Assembly (NCBI GenBank): GCA_937906995.1
Contig: CALESB010000019.1
Span: 7,255 to 71,254, forward strand
DNA: 64,000 nucleotides
DNA from: an uncultured Sutterella sp.
GTDB lineage: Bacteria > Pseudomonadota > Gammaproteobacteria > Burkholderiales > Burkholderiaceae_F
Direction of reading: 5' to 3'
Shown piece after piece: positions 1-6,859 of this stretch. Numbering within the stretch: the first letter of the stretch is position 1; every line of letters starts with the position of its first letter. The notes under the pieces are model-generated. The model was not told the DNA's origin. It searched no databases and saw only the letters and a program-made list of their open reading frames with translations. The position numbers and the translations under genes are program-made.

Positions 1-485
1 AAAACGGGCTGTCCTCTTTTAGCGTGATCAGAGTATGCACGCATGACGTTCCACTCTTTCTCTAATCGCATAGGGCAGTCTCGTAAGGATTCTCTGGCGA
101 ATGACGCAACAAACTCAACACAGTCACGGATCAGGTTTAATTCCTCTGCCGTACAAATAAAATGGAAACCATTTTTTCGGCCTCGATACTGAACCTCGAT
201 AGTCGCTTTTGTTCCTTTCGCTAGAATTTCTGTTACCTCGTCGCTAGACTGCTCGGTGTACCAACTTCGTGTAGCGCTAGCAACGATGGCCCAGTTAATA
301 AAATCTCGGATTATGAAGAGCTCTGCATCACGACACGTTCCTCTTGGCAGCTTAAATTCTGTAGCTTCTTCGACCTCGGAGATCAAAGAGGCAATTACGT
401 CAAGAGATTCCTTCTCCACCTTTGTCCAGGCCGGTATATGAGGTTTCTTTACATATTTCTTTCGTGGTTTTTTGTTCTTTGACAT
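1..485 (-). CDS. Hypothetical phage protein, 3' end outside window
   Basis: An open frame on the minus strand starts with ATG at 485 and runs off the left edge (about 161 codons visible). It begins with a Lys-rich stretch (MSKNKKPRKKYVKKP) followed by a mixed alpha/beta-looking sequence with an IIRDFINWAIVASATRSWYTE segment. Its start lies directly next to the stop of the upstream gene at 486, which indicates co-transcription in the leftward early operon. I do not recognise a family. Confidence 0.6.
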   Translation of the reverse strand, partial: MSKNKKPRKKYVKKPHIPAWTKVEKESLDVIASLISEVEEATEFKLPRGTCRDAELFIIRDFINWAIVASATRSWYTEQSSDEVTEILAKGTKATIEVQYRGRKNGFHFICTAEELNLIRDCVEFVASFARESLRDCPMRLEKEWNVMRAYSDHAKRGQPV

Positions 486-1016
486 TTAGGCATCTTCACT
501 ATCTTTTAAGTTAATGCCAGCAATGGCCACTTGAACCTCATAGAACTCGCACTGCCCACTAATGCAAAGTACTTTTTCTTTTGTTCCGTATTCTTTTTCT
601 TTGTAGATTCCAAAAGCGGAAAGGGCTGCATTGATTTTGTTCTGAAGCGTTCCATCAAACATGATGAAGCGATCCGGCAAGCCATCTTTAATGCTGTTGA
701 ATACTGGTGTAAGGTCTTCGAAAAAGAGTTGTTCTAACGGTTCAAATCCAATATGAATTCGATCAACCTTGATGTTGTCTGCGCTGATAATGGCAACATC
801 GTCCTTATCCATGGCAGCAATAGCAGCTAATAGCGCAGTCTTTGGTATGCGGATTTTTTCTTCTTTAATCCCGTTGACAACAAGTTGAACGCGAATAGCG
901 ATAGGGCCGTTACAAGCTTCGATAGCATTTCCAAGATACGAGATGCCACCACACAATTTAGAGCTATCGCAAAATTTGGTAATAGCCACCAACTGTCTTT
1001 TATCAAGAGAGATCAT
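486..1016 (-). CDS. Hypothetical phage protein, 176 aa
   Basis: Complete frame, ATG at 1016 and TAA at 486-488, directly abutting the next gene. It is a soluble protein with no signal peptide or membrane segment. The beta-rich repeats (about residues 38-95 and 110-170) loosely recall clamp-like replication folds, but I cannot support a family call. It lies in the leftward early operon with recT and the exonuclease, so a role in recombination or replication is possible but only by association. Confidence 0.6.
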   Translation of the reverse strand: MISLDKRQLVAITKFCDSSKLCGGISYLGNAIEACNGPIAIRVQLVVNGIKEEKIRIPKTALLAAIAAMDKDDVAIISADNIKVDRIHIGFEPLEQLFFEDLTPVFNSIKDGLPDRFIMFDGTLQNKINAALSAFGIYKEKEYGTKEKVLCISGQCEFYEVQVAIAGINLKDSEDA

Positions 1017-1030
1017 GATCCATCCATTTC

Positions 1031-1111
1031 CTATAGTGGAGTGAATTCAACAAGAAAAATACTTATGCAGAGCACGACAAGTGCTGCGTAGAAAACGTCT
1101 TCAATATTCAT
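1031..1111 (-). CDS. Candidate 26-aa membrane peptide
   Basis: Short frame from ATG at 1111 to TAG at 1031-1033, reading MNIEDVFYAALVV then a hydrophobic stretch ending FLVEFTPL. Its ATG overlaps the TGA of the upstream HTH gene (ATGA at 1108-1111), the usual sign of translational coupling, and it fills the gap between two genes on the same strand. One transmembrane helix (about residues 7-22) is likely. Function is unknown, and an accidental frame remains possible. Confidence 0.4.
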   Translation of the reverse strand: MNIEDVFYAALVVLCISIFLVEFTPL

Positions 1112-1320
1112 GCTCTCAGAACCTTTTGAGCTGTACGCTCTTTTTTAGTTATGGGGCGTGCATTAATGAAGTTGTCGATAGCCTCTTGAGTCCACTTTGG
1201 GTGAACTCCGGGTGGAGTGCACGGACGATCAAGTCTGCACTCGTTAACGTAGCGGGTGACAGTTTTCGGATGTACTCCGAGGATCTCAGCCACCTGATTT
1301 CTTGAATAGATTTTTGTCAT
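1108..1320 (-). CDS. Small helix-turn-helix DNA-binding protein (excisionase-like)
   Basis: A 70-residue protein whose first half, about residues 3-30 (YSRNQVAEILGVHPKTVTRY), is a MerR/excisionase-type helix-turn-helix. The later WTQEAIDNFI segment is typical of the wing and last helix of this family. Such proteins in lambdoid early operons act as excisionases or as local regulators. Because no integrase is visible beside it, the role cannot be fixed. It is encoded in the leftward operon just downstream of recT in transcription order. Confidence 0.72.
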   Translation of the reverse strand: MTKIYSRNQVAEILGVHPKTVTRYVNECRLDRPCTPPGVHPKWTQEAIDNFINARPITKKERTAQKVLRA

Positions 1321-1392
1321 ATCTATATTCCAAACAGTGCATCTGAATTGGGCTACTCGCGGTAAACAAGGAGACGCTTTCGCCCGAAGTTG

Positions 1393-2280
1393 TTAGGCTG
1401 GTGAACCCGCGGGTTGAACGCTATCCCAGTCGATTGAACCGTCATCATTTGTTGGCACGACTGGACTCATGGGAGCATCCTCACCCTTGTCGATAAACTC
1501 GCCATCAATGAAGTCTTGCTGTGTGATTGCCTCACCTCGATCTGCTTTTTCATCAACCTCAACAGCTCGAACAGCCTCAATGGAAACGGGGAGGTACTTG
1601 AACAATCGGCGTATCACCGTTTTCTTTGCCATCTCATCCCAGTGAGTGCACCAAGGACCGCTCTTGCCAGCCTTCGACTGAGAGCGAACGGCTTCGATTT
1701 CTGCACGGCTCATCACTTCAAATTGGACACCGCCACCCTTGAGTCGAGCCACTGCATAGACGTGGGTAACGAGACCACGATCCGCAACTGGTGACGGCTT
1801 GTGAATGATGTTTGGTTCTAAGCCAAGCGTGTATTCAAACTCGTCTTTTTCGTGAGCACAGTAGGCGGACAGACTGATAATTTGGCCAGAGCGTCGAGCA
1901 AGGTCGATCATGCCTCGGTAACCAATAATAAGTTGGGCGTTAGCTCGTCCCATCTTGTCCTTGCCATTGCCAAATGGGAGTAAGTAGCAGTGGCCAAGTG
2001 CACTGCCAGGCTCAAGTCCTAAAGCTGCGCACTGTAAGACGGCGCCAAAAAAAGACTCTGGAGCGCAACTCATTAACGCAGGTGTCTTTCGACACTCTGT
2101 CATGATGATGCGCGTTAAGCGATCAGCCGTCATTGTTTTTGGTAAGGCCATGGCCATTTGGCATTGGAATCCCTTCGAGCGAACAACATCAAGAACCGTT
2201 GATGACTTAACCTTTTGAGCTACAGCGGTCTTTGCTGCAACAGGGGCAACGGCTTGTTTCAATGCGTCGGTGGTTGACAT
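1393..2280 (-). CDS. recT: RecT single-strand annealing protein
   Basis: 295 residues, the usual RecT length. Typical family segments are visible: CAPESFFGAVLQCAALGLEP (about 54-73), GHCYLLPFGNGK, the core LIIGYRGMIDLARRSGQI (about 117-134) and WDEMAKKTVIRRLFKYLP (about 214-231). RecT binds single-stranded DNA and anneals it to its complement, working with a 5'-3' exonuclease in phage recombination. Here the partner is the YqaJ-type exonuclease just upstream. The last ~50 residues are acidic and probably disordered, as is usual in this family. ATG at 2280, preceded by an AGGAG-like site. Confidence 0.95.
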   Translation of the reverse strand: MSTTDALKQAVAPVAAKTAVAQKVKSSTVLDVVRSKGFQCQMAMALPKTMTADRLTRIIMTECRKTPALMSCAPESFFGAVLQCAALGLEPGSALGHCYLLPFGNGKDKMGRANAQLIIGYRGMIDLARRSGQIISLSAYCAHEKDEFEYTLGLEPNIIHKPSPVADRGLVTHVYAVARLKGGGVQFEVMSRAEIEAVRSQSKAGKSGPWCTHWDEMAKKTVIRRLFKYLPVSIEAVRAVEVDEKADRGEAITQQDFIDGEFIDKGEDAPMSPVVPTNDDGSIDWDSVQPAGSPA

Positions 2281-2292
2281 AATTTATTTCTC

Positions 2293-3297
2293 CTAAGCGG
2301 TAAGGCGGAAAACTCGAGTCTCCGTCGTCTTCGTAAATTCTTTGTATTGATCCGGTTGTTCTTTCTTGAATCGAGTCGAATCAAAGCGATTAGATTTTTG
2401 GGTTTTGTAAGTGCAGGCTTTGTCTCCAGCGATTAGCAAACCACTACGTTCACCGATTGACTGAATGAGTCGAGCCTTAACTAGATCCTCTTGAGCCTTG
2501 AGTTCTTTGATTCGTTCTGAAAGAGTACGAAGCTCACCAATGTCGGCAGCCTCTTCGTTTGTTGCCTCTTCCATATCACCATTGTCTTTAGGGAACAACT
2601 TGAGAACGTCTTCGATCTTTGATGGAGTCGGAGGAACACCGGCTACAACATGGTCAAACCAAAATTCCTTGCATCGTGATTGGATAGCTTCGATGACTGC
2701 TTCATCACGCTTAACCGCGTAGATGCGATAGTCTGACCCACCAAGCAAGACGGCAACGTAACAAATAGAAGCCCCAGTAACCCCCAAGTACCATTGCACT
2801 TGTGTTTCGTAGTAGATGGGGATCTTGTGCTCGGTAACAATGTTTCCATTGATGATCTCGGCTTCTTGTGATTCACCCCATTGATCCGCCATAAATTGAT
2901 TCGCCGTTTTGCATTCGAGGATTGCATCGGTGCTTATCAAACGGCCTGATTCTTTTCGAGCGTTTTCGTCAAGTACGAAAACTCGACCAGCTATTTCAGG
3001 ATTGATAACGGCACGGTCAATATTGGCCAACATCCAGTTTTCACCTTCTGGACGAAGTGTTGAATTAACGCGTTGGACTTTTAGGCCGGTGCGCTTTGCA
3101 AATTCTTTAGCAACAATATCTTCCAAAATTGTTCCGAAATAAGCTGCTTCAGATTGCTCGTCGCGAGGTGTTTCTGTATCAACCTTGCTCTCATAAACAT
3201 CAAGAGCAGACTTGTATCTACTCAACCCTAAGATCGCAGCCACGTCTGATCCACCAACACCGGATCGGCGATTGAGTAAAAATTCTTCGCGTGTCAT
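2293..3297 (-). CDS. YqaJ-family viral recombinase exonuclease
   Basis: 334 residues with the N-terminal signature RRSGVGGSDVAAILG (10-24) that marks YqaJ/lambda-exonuclease-like nucleases. Acidic residues in GTILED (55-60) and the LECK motif (E128, K130) form the PD-(D/E)XK metal site. A C-terminal helical region (about 240-290) is charged. It degrades one strand of double-stranded ends so that RecT can anneal the other. The gene lies 12 bases upstream of recT, an exonuclease-annealase pair as in other phages. Confidence 0.93.
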   Translation of the reverse strand: MTREEFLLNRRSGVGGSDVAAILGLSRYKSALDVYESKVDTETPRDEQSEAAYFGTILEDIVAKEFAKRTGLKVQRVNSTLRPEGENWMLANIDRAVINPEIAGRVFVLDENARKESGRLISTDAILECKTANQFMADQWGESQEAEIINGNIVTEHKIPIYYETQVQWYLGVTGASICYVAVLLGGSDYRIYAVKRDEAVIEAIQSRCKEFWFDHVVAGVPPTPSKIEDVLKLFPKDNGDMEEATNEEAADIGELRTLSERIKELKAQEDLVKARLIQSIGERSGLLIAGDKACTYKTQKSNRFDSTRFKKEQPDQYKEFTKTTETRVFRLTA

Positions 3298-3305
3298 TTC
3301 AACTC

Positions 3306-3539
3306 CTAATTAAGATCAATAGCTCGTTCTTCATCGAGCTCTCTTTGTAAGTCAATCCAAACTTCTTCTGCTTCTGATTGAGCTACACGCCAAACTTCAT
3401 CGCATAGGTCATCGCCAGAAAGTTGTGGATTTGCCTTGCGGACTCGCTCTATGCACTCGTCAGATTCTTCAAACCTAATGCAGTAATCTTCGATGAAGAT
3501 TTCTCTAGCCGTAGGCTCTGGAGGTTCGTAGTAACTCAT
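3306..3539 (-). CDS. Hypothetical acidic phage protein, 77 aa
   Basis: I place the start at ATG 3539 because GAGG lies seven bases upstream; longer in-frame starts would run into the preceding small gene. The protein (MSYYEPPEPTAREIF...) is very acidic with conserved-looking WRVAQSEAEEVWIDL helix. No family recognised. It is encoded eight bases before the exonuclease gene and is probably co-transcribed and perhaps a small accessory factor of the recombination system. Confidence 0.65.
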   Translation of the reverse strand: MSYYEPPEPTAREIFIEDYCIRFEESDECIERVRKANPQLSGDDLCDEVWRVAQSEAEEVWIDLQRELDEERAIDLN

Positions 3540-3546
3540 ATCAACC

Positions 3547-3666
3547 TCAAAGATTGTTTTGGAAGAAACAGGACCAGATGAGACCGAAGAGAAACGGCCC
3601 AACGAAAATGGCGGTCAAGATGCAACATCCGATTAGCTCTTGCCAGTCTTCTTTTGAACGTTTCAT
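3547..3666 (-). CDS. Small phage membrane protein, 39 aa
   Basis: Frame from ATG 3666 with GGAG eight bases upstream. After a charged start (MKRSKEDWQEL) comes one hydrophobic helix, about residues 12-34, containing AIFVGPFLFGLIW. It is the first coding gene after the tRNA-Arg terminator in the leftward operon. A longer frame reading through the tRNA exists but is not credible, because it would translate the tRNA. Function unknown. Confidence 0.6.
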   Translation of the reverse strand: MKRSKEDWQELIGCCILTAIFVGPFLFGLIWSCFFQNNL

Positions 3667-3681
3667 ATCAGTCTCCAGGTA

Positions 3682-3710
3682 ATAAAAAAGCCCCCGCATT
3701 GCGAAGGCTT
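3682..3710 (-). terminator. Rho-independent terminator after phage tRNA-Arg
   Basis: On the minus strand AAGCC and GGCTT arms flank an inner CGC-AAT-GCG stem, followed by TTTTTTATT. It begins six bases after the tRNA CCA end. It would stop the leftward early transcript unless it is read through or antiterminated. Confidence 0.75.
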
Positions 3711-3716
3711 GGTGTT

Positions 3717-3792
3717 TGGCACGCGTGGCAGGACTCGAACCCGCAACCAACGGATTAGAAATCCGATGCTCTATCCATTGAGCTACACGCGT
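3717..3792 (-). tRNA. tRNA-Arg (anticodon TCT), phage-encoded
   Basis: 76 bases with CCA encoded. Acceptor ACGCGTG pairs fully with CACGCGT; D stem GCTC/GAGC; anticodon loop TTTCTAA gives TCT; T arm GCGGG-TTCGAGT-CCTGC. It reads AGA/AGG. It lies inside the prophage, in the leader of the leftward early transcript, not at a phage-host junction, so I regard it as a phage cargo tRNA. Its codons are frequent in the early genes. Confidence 0.93.
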
Positions 3793-4137
3793 GTTGTGCC
3801 GGTCTTTCCCGGCTGTCATCACCTTCGAGCTAAAACTACAAGCGCTCTTGGTGAGAGTGATCAATGCGAAGAATCACGCAAAGGACGCATTGACCACTAA
3901 ATACTTTGAAAAGATCCCACGTCAGTCCCTCCTGTTTCCAGAAAGGCTGACATTGGCCTTTTCCTACCAGCACTGAATACGTCAGGCCGTGAGCGCGGTC
4001 GCCATCTGGTAGTTGGTCGCATGCAGGTCGTCGCGACAGGTGGGAGCCATATTCGAGTTGCCGACCCCGATCAAGGCTTACTCCCTTACACCTGCTTTTA
4101 GTGCAGATGATGTTAATGCTTGTTAGCAATTAACTTA
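3793..4137 (-). other. Structured leader of the leftward early transcript; no convincing gene
   Basis: These ~345 bases lie between the leftward promoter and tRNA-Arg. An 11-base-pair stem (3858-3868 with 3886-3896, one G-T pair) is clear, and several smaller hairpins occur. Two tiny frames with Shine-Dalgarno-like sites (about 30 and 18 codons) exist but lack other support. A 97-codon frame crosses the region with no coding character. The leader may act in antitermination, since a terminator follows; this is inference. Confidence 0.5.
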
Positions 4138-4150
4138 ACAGGAATGTTAA
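4135..4150. promoter_or_regulatory. Repressor operator candidate OL1
   Basis: Perfect inverted repeat TTAACA-GGAA-TGTTAA covering the -10 box of the leftward promoter. The same repeat with a different 4-base spacer (TTAACA-AAAA-TGTTAA) is present between cI and cro, so both are likely targets of the same repressor. Confidence 0.65.
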
Positions 4151-4172
4151 TGCGAATAAACAACAATGTCAA
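4144..4172 (-). promoter_or_regulatory. Leftward early promoter PL
   Basis: On the minus strand TTGACA (4172-4167) and TAACAT (4149-4144) are separated by exactly 17 bases. Hexamers and spacing are the same as in the rightward promoter upstream of cro. The start would be near 4137 and reads through the leader, tRNA-Arg, the exonuclease and recT. Confidence 0.75.
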
Positions 4173-4194
4173 CTAGAGTTGACAAAATAGTTAA
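4167..4194. promoter_or_regulatory. Repressor operator candidate OL2
   Basis: Around the -35 box, TGTCAA-N6-TTGACA (4167-4184) is a perfect palindrome, and TTGACA-AAAT-AGTTAA (4179-4194) nearly repeats the TTRACA-N4-TGTYAA pattern of the other sites. Binding here would block the promoter. Confidence 0.5.
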
Positions 4195-4255
4195 CATTGA
4201 GCCGTTGATTTTGATCAAACAAAGTTTATCTGAGTGAACATTTAGACAACAAAAA

Positions 4256-4275
4256 AACCGCCCGAAGGCGGTTTT
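4256..4275. terminator. Bidirectional terminator AACCGCC-CGAA-GGCGGTT
   Basis: Seven-pair stem with a CGAA loop and T runs on both sides. It ends the leftward membrane-protein unit (4291-5405) and insulates it from the PL promoter region. Confidence 0.85.
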
Positions 4276-4290
4276 ATAAGAAAGAGTGGG

Positions 4291-4575
4291 CTATTTAGAC
4301 ACAGTATCTTTTGAAAGAAAAAGCGCAATAGCTGAGGAAATATCAACGACTGCCCATACTGCTTTGGTCATGTGTATAGGGATAAAAGGATTAAACAATA
4401 TGGCAAGGCCAATGAATAACCAAAATAGCCAGGCATCTCTGTTTACAGTAAGCGCACAGTAACCGAACGTTAAAAAGGCCACGATTCGTACAAAGGTATA
4501 AAACCCGTAGAAAGGAAGGGGTAAGGTGGCAAGTACAAGTAGACCGCAAACAATGTATAAGATTTCCTTTTTCAT
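4291..4575 (-). CDS. Small multi-pass membrane protein, prophage cargo
   Basis: 94 residues almost entirely hydrophobic, with about three transmembrane helices (roughly 5-25, 30-48, 50-85) and an aromatic-rich DAWLFWLFIGLAILFNP segment. This resembles small DUF6804-like membrane proteins, but the call is not firm. The start codon overlaps the end of the upstream DUF805-like gene by four bases, so the two are translated together. Located between cI and the leftward promoter, a usual place for lysogeny-expressed cargo such as exclusion proteins. Confidence 0.65.
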   Translation of the reverse strand: MKKEILYIVCGLLVLATLPLPFYGFYTFVRIVAFLTFGYCALTVNRDAWLFWLFIGLAILFNPFIPIHMTKAVWAVVDISSAIALFLSKDTVSK

Positions 4576-5405
4576 TCTTCCTGGACCTCGCTACGGGTGC
4601 AGAGCTTAATTAGGACGAAAATGTTGAGTAATGATGTAATAATGACGAGCGCTTCATTCTGAAAAAATTGGCATGCAAAGGAAAGACCGTAAGAAAGGTA
4701 CACAACAGCAGGCTCTCCGCCAGCGTCGATCATTCTTCTAACGGCGGCAGTGAGCTGTGGAATTGAAGCCAAAATTCCACCTACGAGCCAAATAATCCAG
4801 ATGAACATTTTGGCGTCAGAATATCTTGGTAAAGAGTTTAGAGTAAATGCGCATACAAAATTGAATACAACTCCAAAAAATAAGAAATGTATTAATGTGA
4901 AGCGCCAAAATGATCCGCGACTCAGTCTTCCTTTGATGTTGGTGAAATCTTTTAATATTGCAATATATTCGTTTAGATGCCTTGAAATAAAAGATTGGTT
5001 GTTATCGATAGGGACTACGTCGGTTACGGTAGAGTTTGTTTGTTTTTTATAGTTTTTTATCCGAAAGATTTCCCATTTATTTTTTAGCTTTTCGATAACC
5101 TCGTGAGCAGCTATTCCAAAAATTGATAGCAAGGTTAAGGCAAAGCCAGGAAAGACAAAAAGAATAGCTAAGAAGACGTTCCAATATTCATATTCAACAA
5201 GATAATAAAGAACGAGTAAAGAGGCCAAAATAGGTGATAGAGGTATTACAAAAAAGGCTACACCAGCACCTATAAATAAAAGAATGGCTCCAAATGTGGA
5301 ATCAACTCCGCTGATTTCTACGAGTGCTTGTCCTGTAAAGAAAAGTATCGCAAGGTTGTAAATGAGATATAACACAAACAGCACTGAATCGAAAGTTTGT
5401 TTCAT
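4572..5405 (-). CDS. Membrane protein with C-terminal DUF805-like domain
   Basis: 277 residues. The N-terminal ~110 residues contain three to four hydrophobic helices. A charged cytoplasmic linker follows (about 110-155), then FTNIKGRLSRGSFW (about 151-164), the entry motif of DUF805 proteins, and further helices with AAVRRMIDAGG, which corresponds to the family's Arg-Arg-x-His-Asp-like segment. Biochemical function of DUF805 is unknown. With its coupled partner at 4291 it forms a lysogenic cargo pair; a superinfection-exclusion role is a guess from location. AGAGGAAAG precedes the ATG. Confidence 0.7.
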   Translation of the reverse strand: MKQTFDSVLFVLYLIYNLAILFFTGQALVEISGVDSTFGAILLFIGAGVAFFVIPLSPILASLLVLYYLVEYEYWNVFLAILFVFPGFALTLLSIFGIAAHEVIEKLKNKWEIFRIKNYKKQTNSTVTDVVPIDNNQSFISRHLNEYIAILKDFTNIKGRLSRGSFWRFTLIHFLFFGVVFNFVCAFTLNSLPRYSDAKMFIWIIWLVGGILASIPQLTAAVRRMIDAGGEPAVVYLSYGLSFACQFFQNEALVIITSLLNIFVLIKLCTRSEVQEE

Positions 5406-5462
5406 GGTCTTTCCTCTTCAAGAACAAATGATTAGAGAAAAACATTTTTGTTGTTTAAATAC

Positions 5463-5488
5463 AAAAACCGCCTTAAGCGTTTTTTTGT
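5463..5488 (-). terminator. Terminator downstream of the secreted-protein gene
   Basis: Minus strand AAACGC and GCGGTTT arms (one bulged base) around TTAAG with a T run, directly after the stop at 5499. It separates the cI-linked unit from the DUF805 pair. Confidence 0.6.
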
Positions 5489-5498
5489 GGTTTGTTAA

Positions 5499-5783
5499 CT
5501 AATAGCCACGGTGATGTCTGTAGTGATTGTTATTTGAGTTATTAGAACCATACCCTCTAGTGTTGTTATAGTTATAGTACTCTCGATTCCCTTCACGTCC
5601 GGTATAGGGGTTAACGTTTCCTTTGGTCGTCCAGTTATCGTACTTTGTCGCGTTTGGAGCTGATCGATAATGAGGTGCTACATATGTACCATCGCTACGG
5701 TAGTGACCTCTTACGTATGTGTCTCCCGCAAACGCAGTTGAAGATACTAAAGCAGAAAGAATAATTAAACAAAGTTTTTTCAT
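5499..5783 (-). CDS. Small secreted protein with aromatic/Asn-rich tail
   Basis: ATG at 5783 is preceded by AAAGG. Residues 1-19 (MKKLCLIILSALVSSTAFA) are a clear Sec signal peptide. The mature part has GHYRSDGTYVAPHYRSAPN and GNVNPYTGREG, a short pattern found in many small periplasmic proteins of proteobacteria, and ends in a Tyr/Asn/His-rich region. It starts 22 bases after the cI stop on the same strand, so it is probably expressed from the repressor promoter in the lysogen and exported. Function unknown. Confidence 0.75.
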   Translation of the reverse strand: MKKLCLIILSALVSSTAFAGDTYVRGHYRSDGTYVAPHYRSAPNATKYDNWTTKGNVNPYTGREGNREYYNYNNTRGYGSNNSNNNHYRHHRGY

Positions 5784-5805
5784 ATGATTCACCTTTGATG
5801 TTTGA

Positions 5806-6522
5806 CTATAACGAGCGACTAACTTCAATAACTCGACCGTAAATTCTCAATCGAGATAGCTCATCGCCTGTATAGTCTTCTGGTTTATAGCCTGGGTTGT
5901 CTGAACGAACAGAAATGCCATCCTTTATAGATGCCAATCTCTTAATCTTTAATTTTCCATCAACACTTAAAACATAAATCTTTCCGTCACAAATGGTGAC
6001 ACAGGTGGGACGAGGATCTGGGACCTCATTAAAGAGAACGGTGTCGCCACCATAAATAAATGGCTCCATAGAGTCGCCTGTTACCTTTGCCCGTTTGCAG
6101 TGAGACGGATTCAAATGGCGATTTTGGAAAAAGCTGAGACGGTACCAATAGTCATCTCCACCTTCAACTATTTCCCACTCCGGCGTCGGTTCTATACCGT
6201 CCGCATGTGCCCCGAAAACGAGTCTGTACTCATGGATAACTACAACATCATCAGGTGGGATGTCTCCATCAGCAAAAGTTTTGATTCCCGTTTGGTCAAG
6301 CATTTCACCTTTGCCTTCGCTTAACCATTGCATCGATACCCCAAGGAATTGAGAGGCCGCTATTGCATACGAAGTTTTGGAAAAGCCTTTTACTGAACCA
6401 TTAAGCCATTGAGAGACTGCGGCTCTAGATATTCCGCAGGCACTGGCAAGATCAATTTGCTTTTTATTTGAATGATTCAGTGCAAGTTTTAGCCGATCGG
6501 CAAAAGTTAAAGATTCTGGCAT
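5806..6522 (-). CDS. CI-type repressor (HTH plus S24 peptidase)
   Basis: 238 residues from ATG 6522, chosen because GAAAGGAGG lies at the right distance; an upstream in-frame extension would cross the rightward promoter. Residues about 8-60 form an HTH_3 domain (KQIDLASACGISRAAVSQWL). The C-terminal half is a LexA/CI S24 domain with GDSMEP (catalytic S151) and a lysine in KIKRL (about K194). It should hold lysogeny by binding the TTRACA-type palindromes near 4140-4190 and 6573-6622 and be inactivated by RecA-stimulated self-cleavage. Confidence 0.92.
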   Translation of the reverse strand: MPESLTFADRLKLALNHSNKKQIDLASACGISRAAVSQWLNGSVKGFSKTSYAIAASQFLGVSMQWLSEGKGEMLDQTGIKTFADGDIPPDDVVVIHEYRLVFGAHADGIEPTPEWEIVEGGDDYWYRLSFFQNRHLNPSHCKRAKVTGDSMEPFIYGGDTVLFNEVPDPRPTCVTICDGKIYVLSVDGKLKIKRLASIKDGISVRSDNPGYKPEDYTGDELSRLRIYGRVIEVSRSL

Positions 6523-6572
6523 AGGCGCCTCCTTTCTGTTTAACCATATTAACAAAAGGCTGAACATTCTTC

Positions 6573-6601
6573 TTGACATAAGATGTCAACTTGCTTAACA
6601 T
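6573..6601 (+). promoter_or_regulatory. Rightward early promoter PR
   Basis: TTGACA (6573-6578) and TAACAT (6596-6601) with 17-base spacing, the same design as the leftward promoter. It precedes the Cro-like gene. Confidence 0.78.
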
Positions 6602-6622
6602 CTAGCTTAACAAAAATGTTAA
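6573..6622. promoter_or_regulatory. Right operator region between cI and cro
   Basis: Contains the palindrome TTGACA-TAAGA-TGTCAA (6573-6589) over the -35 box and TTAACA-AAAA-TGTTAA (about 6607-6622) just past the start point. Their half-sites match those at the leftward promoter. A weak divergent promoter for cI (TTGACA, 17 bases, TGTTCA on the minus strand) also lies here. Confidence 0.65.
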
Positions 6623-6634
6623 TAAGGATAAACA

Positions 6635-6850
6635 ATGAAGCGATCATTCAAACGCTTGTCTCCATCGTTGTCAATAGAAATCATTGATGCGCTTGGTGGA
6701 ACCTCTCAAACATCACGCCTTTGTAATTTGTCGCGTTCTGCGGTTTCTCAATGGCGTAGGGAAGGAATAACAGATCCTTATGTTCGCTATCTTCGAGAGA
6801 AATTTAAGAAGCTCCCAGTGATGAAACACGAAGAGATCAGGAATTTTTAA
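6635..6850 (+). CDS. Cro-like repressor, 71 aa
   Basis: 71-residue basic protein, ATG at 6635 with AAGGA upstream. The segment ALGGTSQTSRLCNLSRSAVS (about 20-39) is a Cro/YdaS-type helix-turn-helix with the second helix resembling that of the facing CI. Encoded first on the rightward early transcript, it would compete with CI at the shared operators and favour lytic growth. Divergent arrangement with cI is the standard lambdoid switch. Confidence 0.85.
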   Translation: MKRSFKRLSPSLSIEIIDALGGTSQTSRLCNLSRSAVSQWRREGITDPYVRYLREKFKKLPVMKHEEIRNF

Positions 6851-6859
6851 GGAGCAACT

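Noticed and set aside
3717..3792. tRNA-Arg as the prophage integration site
   Set aside because: Phage genes and matched operators lie on both sides, so it is internal to the phage.
3547..3864. 105-codon minus-strand frame
   Set aside because: It would translate the tRNA-Arg. Only its last 39 codons, with a proper start and Shine-Dalgarno site, are kept.
3836..4129. 97-codon minus-strand frame in the PL leader
   Set aside because: No ribosome site, unnatural residue composition, crosses the hairpin region; better seen as untranslated leader.
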